A stretch of DNA of 64,000 nucleotides. It comes from Paenarthrobacter sp. DKR-5 (GTDB lineage Bacteria > Actinomycetota > Actinomycetes > Actinomycetales > Micrococcaceae). Position 1 is the stretch's first letter. Every line of letters starts with the position of its first letter. Under the pieces are notes generated by a model. That model was not told where the DNA came from. It ran no database searches and saw only the letters and a list, made by a program, of their open reading frames with translations. Position numbers and translations under genes: made by a program. Positions 24,593-32,442 of the stretch are shown here, piece by piece. The stretch is taken from the NCBI RefSeq assembly GCF_018531425.1, contig NZ_JAHBOI010000002.1, positions 1 through 64,000 on the forward strand, read 5' to 3'.

Positions 24593-25612
24593 ATGCCCAT
24601 TGCTACCCCTGACGAGTACGTGGCCATGCTCGAGCGGGCAAAGGAACGCGGCTTCGCCTACCCGGCGATTAACGTCACATCCTCCCAAACACTCAACGCG
24701 GCCCTCGAAGGGTTTGCTGAAGCAGAAAGCGACGGCATCATTCAGGTGTCGGTAGGAACGGCACTCTACCTGTCCGGGAGGGCCAACAACCGGGTTGCTG
24801 GCTCTCTCGCCCTGGCAGCGTACGCCCACGAAGTGGCGGCGCACTATAACGTGAAGATCGCTCTTCACACGGATCACTGCGGGTCGGCGAACCTGGACGA
24901 TTGGGTCAGGCCCCTTCTCGCGCATTCCAAGGACCGTGCCGCCAGGGGACTGGACCCGCTGTATCAGTCACACATGTGGGACGGATCGGCGTTGCCCCTG
25001 GCAGAAAACCTGAAAATCGCAGAGGACCTCCTCGAGGAGTCCGCAAAGGCTCACACGATTCTGGAAATCGAGGTCGGCGTCGTCGGAGGCGAGGAGGACG
25101 GCGTCATCGGGGCCATGAACGAAAAGATGTACACCACCGTCGACGACGCACGGGCCACGATTCAATCTCTGGGCGCCGGCAACAACGGTCGCTATCTGAC
25201 GGCGTTGACGTTCGGCAATGTCCACGGCGTTTACAAACCCGGGGCAGTGCGCCTGGACCCGTCCCTGCTCGGAAACATTCAAGACGCCATCGGAAGGGAA
25301 ACAGGCAAAGAGAAGCCGTTCGACCTGGTCTTCCACGGCGGATCCGGATCGAGCGCTGAGGAGATCAGAGAAGCAGTCCGGCATGGAGTGATCAAGATGA
25401 ACATTGACTCCGACACACAGTACGCCTTCACCCGCTCCATCGCGGGCTACATGCTCTCGCGCTACGACCATGTGCTGAAGATTGACGGTGAGGTAGGCAA
25501 CAAGAAGTCGTACGACCCCCGCACCTGGGGCAGGCCGGCGGAGCAAGCCATGGCCCAGCGGGTTGTCGAGGCCGCCGTCCAGCTCGGATCAGCCGGGCAA
25601 CACCAGGCGTGA
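24593..25612 (+). CDS. fbaA: class II fructose-bisphosphate aldolase
   Basis: 339 residues, the usual size of FbaA-type class II enzymes. Zinc and catalytic residues are in HTDHC (92-96, with the catalytic Asp). EIEVGVVGGEEDG follows, then GNVHGVYKPG (zinc His) and FHGGSGSS (phosphate-binding loop with zinc His). It cleaves or forms fructose 1,6-bisphosphate, or a related ketose phosphate. ATG 24593 follows GGAG by 6 bases. Placement behind a LacI gene and opposite a sugar-kinase operon argues for a dedicated catabolic aldolase, perhaps acting on the product of the PfkB kinase. A housekeeping copy elsewhere is likely but not seen here. Confidence 0.93.
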   Translation: MPIATPDEYVAMLERAKERGFAYPAINVTSSQTLNAALEGFAEAESDGIIQVSVGTALYLSGRANNRVAGSLALAAYAHEVAAHYNVKIALHTDHCGSANLDDWVRPLLAHSKDRAARGLDPLYQSHMWDGSALPLAENLKIAEDLLEESAKAHTILEIEVGVVGGEEDGVIGAMNEKMYTTVDDARATIQSLGAGNNGRYLTALTFGNVHGVYKPGAVRLDPSLLGNIQDAIGRETGKEKPFDLVFHGGSGSSAEEIREAVRHGVIKMNIDSDTQYAFTRSIAGYMLSRYDHVLKIDGEVGNKKSYDPRTWGRPAEQAMAQRVVEAAVQLGSAGQHQA

Positions 25613-25978
25613 CGATCTGAGGCCGGGCGCGGGCTTGAAAGTGCCCGCAGCGAACCGGGACCGTGATCTCCGCGCTCACGCATATCGACCGGCAGCGGCC
25701 GGTCACTGCCGCCGGTGATCCGCTGAACGGCTTCCCGCGCCGCGTGAGCGTCCGCTTCGCCTTCGTCGGACATCTCCGCCCGAAGAGTTGCTCGCCAGTC
25801 CCCAAAGCATTGCTGCGGCGGGGTAGTCGATGCGACGCGCACATCGCCGTATCCGATGCGTTCGAGCTTCTTCAGGTCCAATAAAAAACGCTAAGCATGC
25901 TTGTCGTTTGATCGATTTATGTGTCTATATAGAGAGCGAAGGCACAGTTTTACCCACCGCCAATAAAGGGAGATTGTT
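25613..25978. other. intergenic stretch, possible orphan frame
   Basis: A short GCGGGC/GCCCGC hairpin (25629-25648) may end the aldolase transcript. On the minus strand a frame from TTG 25881 (MDLKKLERIGYGDVRVAST...) runs to 25462, overlapping the aldolase 3' end; the first 90 residues look protein-like but match nothing I know. The promoter of the small gene at 25979 lies at the right, where AT content is high. Confidence 0.35.
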
Positions 25979-26125
25979 ATGTTGCTCTGGATAGCCATCA
26001 TCATCGGTGTTCTCTGGCTGCTTGGTCTGATTGCGCACATAGGCGGCGCATTCATTCATGTGCTTTTGGTCATTGCCGTCATCGTCCTGATCTTCCACTT
26101 CGTCCGGGGCAGGTCCCGTGCGTAG
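25979..26125 (+). CDS. Lmo0937-type small membrane protein (DUF5670)
   Basis: 48 residues: MLLWIAIIIGVLWLLGL, a short IAHIGGAFIH linker, and a second helix LLVIAVIVLIFHFV, ending basic RGRSRA. This two-helix layout with the conserved GGxFIHxLLVIA core is the Lmo0937/DUF5670 family, small membrane proteins common in Gram-positives and often induced by stress. ATG 25979 has AAAGGGAGA 6 bases upstream, a very strong site. It is flanked by AT-rich non-coding DNA unlike its surroundings, suggesting an elaborate promoter. Function unknown. Confidence 0.85.
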   Translation: MLLWIAIIIGVLWLLGLIAHIGGAFIHVLLVIAVIVLIFHFVRGRSRA

Positions 26126-26291
26126 AAATCACAACCGGCGTTGAAGAACGCATAGCCCGTAACGGACGGGCCGTACACCTCATCTGACGGGTTCCTTACA
26201 TAGAGGCGGATGCCGCAGGGAACCAGGGCGGGACCCAAATGGGTGTCGCACGACCCTGCAGACGGGCGCCGGCTCGGCCTAGGCTGTGAGC

Positions 26292-26768
26292 ATGTCCACG
26301 CCTCGCTTTATTGTTGAGCTTCGCAGCAAGATCGGCCACGACCTGCTGTGGCTCCCGGGCGTAACCGCGGTCGTTCTCGACGACGCGGGACGTGTGCTAT
26401 TGGGCCAGCGATCGGACAACGGATGGTGGACGTTGATCGGCGGATTGCTGGAGCCCGGAGAACAGCCGGCGGCGGGCTTGCTTCGCGAGGTGTATGAGGA
26501 AACGGCGGTGGTAGCCGAAGTTGTGCATCTTGTGTCGGTGACCTCACTGGAGCCCGTGCTGTTCCCGAACGGTGACCAGGCGCAGTTTTTGGAACTGGCT
26601 TTTCTCTGCCGTCACGTCAGCGGCGAGGCGCGGGTGAACGACGAGGAGTCGGTTGCGGTGGGCTGGTTCGTACTGGAGGATCTCCCGCCCCTGCCCTCGC
26701 CGCAGCTGCGCTTGCTGCAACTGGCACTGCGGTCCGACGGTAAGCCTCACTTCATGCGGCCGGAGTAG
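26292..26768 (+). CDS. NUDIX hydrolase
   Basis: 158 residues with a full Nudix box: GGLLEPGEQPAAGLLREVYEET carries the G-x5-E-x7-R-E-x-x-E-E pattern, the Mg-binding Glu residues being in REVYEE. Nudix enzymes hydrolyse nucleoside diphosphates linked to another group; the substrate is unresolved, with WWTLIGG typical of the mutT/ADP-ribose-like group. ATG 26292 is chosen because a TAGGCT -10 box ends 7 bases before it, giving a leaderless mRNA. GTG 26286 is the alternative. It is a single-gene unit. Confidence 0.9.
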   Translation: MSTPRFIVELRSKIGHDLLWLPGVTAVVLDDAGRVLLGQRSDNGWWTLIGGLLEPGEQPAAGLLREVYEETAVVAEVVHLVSVTSLEPVLFPNGDQAQFLELAFLCRHVSGEARVNDEESVAVGWFVLEDLPPLPSPQLRLLQLALRSDGKPHFMRPE

Positions 26769-27086
26769 GTCCGCCGGGCGCGGCCCGGTGGTGTGGTGTC
26801 GCGTTCTGCGGGCGTGGCTGCGCTCTCGGCGGTCTGGACTTGCGGCCGAATTTTAGCAGTGCTGATCAGTGAGCGCACTACTTGCCTCAAGTGGAACCTG
26901 TTTGCTACCTGTTGCAACGATTGCGGGGGAGGCAGAGGATGGGCGCATCCCTGGTGACGTTGCCTTGGGAAGCGATGAGGGCTGTTGCAGTGACGTGCGG
27001 CCGGTCCAATTCGCAGTAGTTATTCGCAGCTCGAAACCCTGGTTGTGTTTTCGCCGCTGCGGGAAGTCTGACACCGGGGTCGCACT
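26769..27086. other. intergenic stretch before the SQD1-like gene
   Basis: 318 bases, moderately lower in GC than neighbours, holding the promoter of the 27087 gene. No frame is convincing and no operator-like palindrome stands out. A TATGAATG start context with weak ribosome site directly precedes the gene. Confidence 0.4.
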
Positions 27087-28364
27087 ATGAATGAGTCGAA
27101 GAGCAACACAGTCATGATTCTGGGCGGGGACGGGTACCTGGGCTGGACTTTGGGACTTGCTATGGCCAGCCGCACCGGTCGACGGGTTGTCTTGGTGGAC
27201 AACCTCATTAAGCGGTGTTGGGAGAAAGAGGCAGGCGCCAAGGTCCTGGTGCCGCTCCGAAGCCCGGCGAATCGCATCGCTGAATACAGGCGCATCTTCG
27301 GTAAACAAAACCTGTCGTTCGAGAAAGTGGAGCTCCTGGACCCCGATGCCGTGGAGCGGGTAGTAGCGAGGTATCGACCGGCCGTCATTATCAACGCTGC
27401 TCAGCAGCCCTCCGCACCGTTTTCCATGAGCAGCGCCCGGAACGCGGCGGCCACGTTCTCCAACAACACCATCGGGCACCTCAACGTCCTATGGGCGATC
27501 GGCCGCTTAAGCAAGTCCACCACCTATATCAAGCTTGGCTCGGCCGGCTGCTACATGGGCACCGACACCGACTATATTCCGCTGAGCAAGAAAGACTTCA
27601 CCTTCGAGGACCGCGGCCTGCAGTACAAGGTGCTGCAGGGATTCCTTCCCATGCAGGCCACCGACTTCTACCATCAGTCAAAGATCCTTGACCTGCTGAT
27701 CGACGACCTTTGCTCCAATATGTGGGCGCTGAAGGTCGTTACCGTCCAGCAGGCCACCATCTTCGGAGCGACGATCCCGGAGAACCATTCCGAGGAGCGT
27801 TGCGGTTTAGCGTCCCGGTTCAATTACGACGCTGTCTTCGGCACGGTCTTCAACCGGTTCGTCTGCCAGATGGTTATCGGCCACCCCCTGACCGTCTACG
27901 GTGACGGTAGCCAACGGACCGGCCTGATCAGCCTGGCCGATACGGTCGATAGCTTCCTCGACTTATCCGAGCTTAAGGTTGAATCCGGCGAGCACACTGT
28001 CCTGCACAACTACACACACCGCTTGAGCATAGGTGAGATCGCCGAGAAGCTTGCCGCGATCGATCCGACAGCCCGCATCGATCACCTGACGAACCCCCGC
28101 CGGGAACCGTCCGGGAAGCTGGAGCCCCAGGTGGAGGTGCACGAAGCCATCCAAGCCCGCCATGCAGACAAGGAAGCCCGGCTCCAGACTGACATGGCCA
28201 CTATGCTGGAATTCACGCGACGTTACAAGGACAACATCGATGCGTCCATCATCCTGCCCAAGGTCAGCTGGTCGCCAGGGAGCGCTGAAATGCCTGCGCC
28301 CGTCTCAAGTAGCCCCGAGGCCTCGCCGGTTACTGCGTCCTACGCGCTGCACCAGGCACACTAG
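27087..28364 (+). CDS. UDP-sulfoquinovose synthase-like NAD-dependent sugar nucleotide enzyme (SQD1/SqdB family)
   Basis: 425 residues of the extended SDR fold. NAD-binding GGDGYLGW (13-20) and VDNL (37-40) are distinctive for SQD1 rather than for ordinary epimerases. Further SQD1-like landmarks are NNTIGHLNVLWAI, FYHQSK with Tyr195/Lys199, RFNYDAVFGTVFNRF, GHPLTVYGDG, and a C-terminal RYKDNIDASIILPKVSW. The catalytic Thr of plant SQD1 (in KLGT) is Ser152 here (KLGSAGCY). SQD1 adds sulfite to UDP-glucose to make UDP-sulfoquinovose. No SqdX/SQD2 glycosyltransferase is nearby, so a different end product is possible. A convergent class V aminotransferase overlaps its end. Confidence 0.8.
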   Translation: MNESKSNTVMILGGDGYLGWTLGLAMASRTGRRVVLVDNLIKRCWEKEAGAKVLVPLRSPANRIAEYRRIFGKQNLSFEKVELLDPDAVERVVARYRPAVIINAAQQPSAPFSMSSARNAAATFSNNTIGHLNVLWAIGRLSKSTTYIKLGSAGCYMGTDTDYIPLSKKDFTFEDRGLQYKVLQGFLPMQATDFYHQSKILDLLIDDLCSNMWALKVVTVQQATIFGATIPENHSEERCGLASRFNYDAVFGTVFNRFVCQMVIGHPLTVYGDGSQRTGLISLADTVDSFLDLSELKVESGEHTVLHNYTHRLSIGEIAEKLAAIDPTARIDHLTNPRREPSGKLEPQVEVHEAIQARHADKEARLQTDMATMLEFTRRYKDNIDASIILPKVSWSPGSAEMPAPVSSSPEASPVTASYALHQAH

Positions 28365-29461
28365 CCCTCGGCGCCGCCCAGAAATTCCCGGGCGTGCCGG
28401 GCCAGTACTTCGACATCTTCGAGCTTGGATTCGTGAATGAATGAAATCCGGGCGACATCCTCGATTGCCTTGATGTAGACACCGCGTTCCGCCAGAAACC
28501 GGGATAGGGCGCTCGGGTCAGCTGTTGGTATCGAGACTATGTTTCCCTGGTGCGCGCCATGATCAATGAATTCAAGCTCGTGTTCATGCAGAACACACTT
28601 GATCCCCTCCAGAATTGCCAGGTTTTTCTGTTGGACGGCATCCATGCCGGCGGTGTTGATTTCCTTGAGCGCCGCGTGCAGGGCCGCCAGTCCCGAGACG
28701 TTCTGGGTGCCGTCCTGAAATCGGGCGGCTGTCTCTCTGAGCACGTAGGAATTCTCATCGAACTGCTGGACGCTGCGGATGCCAACCTTGCTATCACGCA
28801 GGACCGGCATGACCTCACGACTGACATACATGAACCCGATCCCCATGCCGGCACGCAGATATTTTTGGCCGCCGCACACGAGGAAATCCACAGGTGTTTT
28901 CTTTAAATCAATGGTTCGCACGCCGACGTGCTGGACAGCGTCGATCACCAGGAAAATGCCTCTGCCACGACAGACTTCGGAGAGCAGGGGCAGATCCGGC
29001 ATGAAGCCGTCGTACCGTTGGGCGGAGGAGATGCTTATCGCCTTGGTATGAGGGCCGATGCTCTCCACCAGCCGCCGGAACGCGTCCTTATTGTCGCGTC
29101 CCGTTATGACGCTCACCGTGACACCGTGGTGGCGCTTGCGCAGCCAAGGCAGCAGGTTCGCCGGATACTCGTTGCCCAGTACCAGCACTTCGTCGCCCCG
29201 TTCGAGTGGCAAGGCCTCACTCGCGATAATGATCCCCTCGGTTGTGTTCTTCAGGTAGGTGATTTCCTCGGGCGCGCAGTTGACCAGTCTTGCGGCCTCT
29301 GCTGCCATTTGTTCCGCTAATGAGTCGTAACGGTAAAGCGCCTCGGGCGGCCCGTAATGGTAGAAATCAGCCAAGAAGGTCTGGGCGGCGTCATAAGCGG
29401 TACGGCTCATTGGCGCGACCGTGGCGAAGTTGAAAAATCTCTTTTCCGACACCGACTTCAT
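28361..29461 (-). CDS. class V (PLP) aminotransferase / cysteine desulfurase-like protein
   Basis: 366 residues from ATG 29461; earlier starts add only low-complexity sequence. It is a class V fold: YLKNTTEGIIIASEAL binds the cofactor phosphate, Asp174 in VIDAVQHVG contacts the pyridine N, and Lys200 in GGQKYLRAG is the Schiff-base lysine. Related to EgtE, CsdA and isopenicillin-N-epimerase-like proteins, so it could be a lyase, transaminase or sulfur donor. Its 3' end overlaps that of the SQD1-like gene by 4 bases on the opposite strand. A sulfur-related link between the two is attractive but unproved. Confidence 0.85.
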   Translation of the reverse strand: MKSVSEKRFFNFATVAPMSRTAYDAAQTFLADFYHYGPPEALYRYDSLAEQMAAEAARLVNCAPEEITYLKNTTEGIIIASEALPLERGDEVLVLGNEYPANLLPWLRKRHHGVTVSVITGRDNKDAFRRLVESIGPHTKAISISSAQRYDGFMPDLPLLSEVCRGRGIFLVIDAVQHVGVRTIDLKKTPVDFLVCGGQKYLRAGMGIGFMYVSREVMPVLRDSKVGIRSVQQFDENSYVLRETAARFQDGTQNVSGLAALHAALKEINTAGMDAVQQKNLAILEGIKCVLHEHELEFIDHGAHQGNIVSIPTADPSALSRFLAERGVYIKAIEDVARISFIHESKLEDVEVLARHAREFLGGAEG

Positions 29462-29773
29462 GCTGCGGACCCGGATGCCGAGCGTAGCGGGGTCGATTGC
29501 GGGACTGCACTGCTGCGCACGGCTGCCTCCCGGGCTGAAACGCTTCGGCTCCTCAACGATGTGCTGGAGCCTAGGATCTCGGCCCTCAGCGGTCAATGCG
29601 TAGTCCCGGTAACCGCGTAACGCCGTTTCGTGTGCGAATAATCGAGAACTCCCAGATGGTCGACTGGCGACGGCCGCGGGCTGGTGCCGAGAGGTTTGTT
29701 CGGCGGACGTTGCCGTGTTCGTCTTTTTTCGGCACCCGGGTTTCCTGGGTACCGAAAATCCGCCAACTGCGCC
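29462..29773. other. intergenic stretch between aminotransferase and DHFR-like genes
   Basis: 312 bases upstream of the aminotransferase (minus) and downstream of the DHFR-like gene (minus). The frame of the aminotransferase stays open to 29596 but without family similarity. No clear terminator or RNA gene was found. Confidence 0.35.
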
Positions 29774-30397
29774 TTAACCCTCCTGGTCTCCCGCCGACAT
29801 ATCGCCGACGCCGGGCGTCCCCACGGCGAGCGCGTACCGCTGCAGCACCGCCCCCTTGGGGGAGGCAACGACCGGCTCGATGAGTCTGAGGTTGGTCGGA
29901 ACGACTCCGTCGGCGAAAACCTTCTTTCCGCTGCCGAGAAGGATCGGGTACACCCAGAGTGTGAGCCGGTCGAAGAGCCGCTCCGCGAACAGGGTCTGCA
30001 CGAAGGCGAGACTGCCGATGACGTGGGTGTTCTCGTGCCGGTCGCGCAATTCGCCGACGGCGGCGGCGATGTCCGGGCCAAGAAGCGTGGAGCCCGCCCA
30101 CTCAAGGGCAGGCTTGTGCCGGGAGGCGACGTACTTGGGGAGGCTGTTGAACAGCCGGGCGATGGGCCCCTCCGCGTGCGGCCAGTACCCGGCGAAGATG
30201 TCGTAGGTCCGTCGCCCGAGCAGCAGTGCGTCCATCCCCTCCATCCCGGACTGGACCTGCGCGCCGACGACGTCGTCGAAGAGAGGAGCCTGCCAGCCGC
30301 CGAACGCGAAAGCGCCGTCGGTGTCCTCCTCAGGGCCGCCGGGTGCTTGCGCGACGCCGTCGAGCGTGGTGAACAGGTCGATATGGATCAGTCCCAT
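29774..30397 (-). CDS. dihydrofolate reductase family protein (RibD C-terminal/DHFR-like)
   Basis: 207 residues beginning MGLIHIDLFTTLDGVAQAPGG. LLGRRTYDIFAGYWP (NADPH adenine side) and HVIGSLAFVQTLFAERLFDRL (G-S/G-L loop) are typical of RibD-C/DHFR-like proteins common in actinobacteria; it ends with a Gly/Asp-rich tail. The true folate-site residues of FolA are not apparent, so it is probably a reductase of other pteridine- or pyrimidine-like substrates, or of unknown role. ATG 30397 has AAGGAG 7 bases upstream. It is transcribed alone. Confidence 0.88.
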   Translation of the reverse strand: MGLIHIDLFTTLDGVAQAPGGPEEDTDGAFAFGGWQAPLFDDVVGAQVQSGMEGMDALLLGRRTYDIFAGYWPHAEGPIARLFNSLPKYVASRHKPALEWAGSTLLGPDIAAAVGELRDRHENTHVIGSLAFVQTLFAERLFDRLTLWVYPILLGSGKKVFADGVVPTNLRLIEPVVASPKGAVLQRYALAVGTPGVGDMSAGDQEG

Positions 30398-30597
30398 GCC
30401 GCACTCCTTGTCTGTCAGCCGTATTTCCGTGGGCCGTCGGCACCCCGGCAACGGAGATACTTCGAGGGTGCCACGGGGCTTTGCAGTACGGACAGGTCTT
30501 TAGACCGTGGTCAACAGGCGGGACCGGGCTAGGTTTTAGTCACGGGGGTTGTCACTTCGCGCAATGCAGCAGTAGATGACTCAAGGAGGCACTCGCG

Positions 30598-31581
30598 ATG
30601 AGCGATATCAGTCCACTCAGGAACGGCGTCCGTAACGGCAGCGGCCTCAAGCAACTTGGCGGAACCTGGGGGGAGTTGCTTGCCGAGTTCCTGGGCACGT
30701 TTGTGCTCATCTCCTTCGGCGACGGCGTCGTAGCCATGGCTGTCGCAGCCTTGCCGGGATCGGGGCGGGCAGCGACATCAACGACAATCTTCATGGCCGC
30801 CGGGGACTGGTTGCTCATTGCCTGGGGATGGGCCTTGGCCGTGACCTTGGCGGTCTATGTCGCCGGTGGCGTTAGCGGCGCCCACATCAACCCGGCCGTG
30901 ACGGTTGCTTTCGCAGTGCGGCGGAAATTCCCGTGGAACAAGGTGGGGCCCTACATCGTGGCCCAGGTTGTCGGGGCGTTCGCCGGGGCTGCGATGGTCT
31001 ATCTGCTGTACCACAACGCCATCGACGCCTACAACAAGGCTGTGGGGACCGGGCGTGCGGATCCGAAGGGGCTGGCCAGCTACTCGATCTTCGCCACCTT
31101 CCCCGCACCCTACTTCAATGGCAACCCGACCGGCCCGCTGATCGACCAGATTGTCGGCACCGCGTTCCTCGTCATGTTCGTGGTGGCCATCATCGACCTG
31201 CGGAATACAGCCGTTCAGGCGAACCTGGGCCCGTTCATGATCGGGCTGGCCGTCGCAGCCATCGGCATGTCGATCGGCGCCAACGCGGGCTACGCGATCA
31301 ACCCTGCCCGTGACTTCGGACCGCGCCTGTTTGCCTGGATGGCAGGGTGGGGGCAGACGGCGCTGCCGGGTTCCGTAGAAGGCGCCTTCAGTTGGTACTT
31401 CTGGGTTCCCATCATCGGGCCCCTCGTCGGAGGGGTCATCGGGGTGGTGATCTACGACTGGTTCATCGGCGACGTCCTGCATGCGCGGGAGAGGCTGCAG
31501 GCCGCCACGCCTCCGGGCCGCGCCGGCGGGGAGACGCCTCCCGATTCCGCACCGAACCGGACGGCCGCGGGAGAGCAGTGA
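30598..31581 (+). CDS. glpF: glycerol uptake facilitator (aquaglyceroporin)
   Basis: 327 residues, MIP family with the two pore half-helices NPA at 98-100 (GAHINPAVT) and 235-237 (GYAINPARDFGPR). Asp239 after the second NPAR, in place of the residue found in strict aquaporins, marks the glycerol-conducting class. Six full helices are evident. The C-terminal 35 residues are a Pro/Gly/Ala-rich cytoplasmic tail not found in E. coli GlpF. AAGGAGG lies upstream of ATG 30598. No glycerol kinase or glycerol-3-phosphate dehydrogenase is nearby, so it is separate from a glp operon. Confidence 0.95.
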   Translation: MSDISPLRNGVRNGSGLKQLGGTWGELLAEFLGTFVLISFGDGVVAMAVAALPGSGRAATSTTIFMAAGDWLLIAWGWALAVTLAVYVAGGVSGAHINPAVTVAFAVRRKFPWNKVGPYIVAQVVGAFAGAAMVYLLYHNAIDAYNKAVGTGRADPKGLASYSIFATFPAPYFNGNPTGPLIDQIVGTAFLVMFVVAIIDLRNTAVQANLGPFMIGLAVAAIGMSIGANAGYAINPARDFGPRLFAWMAGWGQTALPGSVEGAFSWYFWVPIIGPLVGGVIGVVIYDWFIGDVLHARERLQAATPPGRAGGETPPDSAPNRTAAGEQ

Positions 31582-31625
31582 ATTCGCGGCCCGCGAAAAC
31601 GCCAACTGTCCCGGGCCCTAAGGCC

Positions 31626-31958
31626 TCACCGATGCTTGACCACAGTCAGCAGGACAGTCGAGTCCTCTACGGCCGTCAGCGAATGCAGTGCATCCGGAAG
31701 GATGATCAAGTCGCCGGTCCATCCGGACCAGGACTCCTCACCAGCATCCACGGCGATCCTTCCATGCAGGACCTGCACGGTTGCCTCCCCGGGATTCTCG
31801 TGCTCGGCCAGTGTCTCGCCCGCCAGCAGGGCGATGACCGTTTGCCTCAGCAGATGCTGGTGACCGCCATACACGGTCTTCGCGCTTCGGCCGCTTGCAG
31901 CCTCACGGGCGGCACTCAACTCGGTCCTTGCTAGTGCTGTCAACGACGTCTTCTGCAC
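31626..31958 (-). CDS. cupin-domain protein
   Basis: 110 residues. The cupin core has HQHLLRQTVIALLAGETLAEHENPGEATVQVLHGRI (motif 1 with G-x5-H-x-H-like residues reduced to EHE) and GDLIILPDALHSLTAVEDS (motif 2 with LPxxxHxL). It resembles the LuxR-like or quercetinase-type small cupins that sense or bind ligands. GTG 31958 is chosen, with AAGGGA 9 bases upstream. It is convergent with glpF and divergent from the zinc-ribbon gene. Function unknown. Confidence 0.75.
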   Translation of the reverse strand: MQKTSLTALARTELSAAREAASGRSAKTVYGGHQHLLRQTVIALLAGETLAEHENPGEATVQVLHGRIAVDAGEESWSGWTGDLIILPDALHSLTAVEDSTVLLTVVKHR

Positions 31959-32136
31959 GATGTCACATCCCTTGGGTTGATCGCTGGTGGTCCAGCGTAT
32001 CCGACGGCGGCAGCTGGCGTTAAGGACGCGGCGGCTGGCGTTAAGGAGTCCCTCACGGAAGCGCCGGCAAACGGGCCTGTATATTGGTAAGCCTGCTGAT
32101 GAGTTTCTCATCTATAACTCAGCGATTGGAGTTGCC

Positions 32137-32367
32137 GTGATCCTCCTGTTCGGATTTCGCACCATCTACCGCCGGCTTTTCGCCCGGCCCGACAGGTGCC
32201 GGAACTGCGGTCAGTACGTGCCGCAGGAGCTCTTGGAGCGAGCCACGAAGTTCTCCGTCTTCTTCATCCCGCTGTTCACCATCTCCCGTAACTACGAAAC
32301 GCGCTGCAGCAACTGCGGCTATGGCTTCCCCGTCAGCCGCCGGGAGAAAGAAACAATGAGCTACTGA
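32137..32367 (+). CDS. small zinc-ribbon protein
   Basis: 76 residues from GTG 32137 (GGAG 5 bases upstream). A short hydrophobic start (VILLFGFRTIYRRLF) is followed by RCRNCGQYVPQ and RCSNCGYGFPVSR, two CxxC knuckles that can bind one zinc. Between them a hydrophobic FSVFFIPLFTISRNYETRC. This matches the zinc-ribbon family in which the linker carries the FFIPLFPIxxxY-type sequence, of unknown role. It is monocistronic and followed 75 bp later by the GH3 gene. Confidence 0.8.
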   Translation: MILLFGFRTIYRRLFARPDRCRNCGQYVPQELLERATKFSVFFIPLFTISRNYETRCSNCGYGFPVSRREKETMSY

Positions 32368-32442
32368 CGCCTCAGGCGCGGTTCGCAGCGTCGGAGTACA
32401 ATCCTCATCCAGGACGTTTCCTTCAAAAAAGCTGCGTGGGCA

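Noticed and set aside
25462-25881. Minus-strand 139-residue frame overlapping the aldolase 3' end
   Set aside because: Its TTG start lacks a ribosome site and the half that overlaps the aldolase is shadow sequence. The first 90 residues remain undecided.
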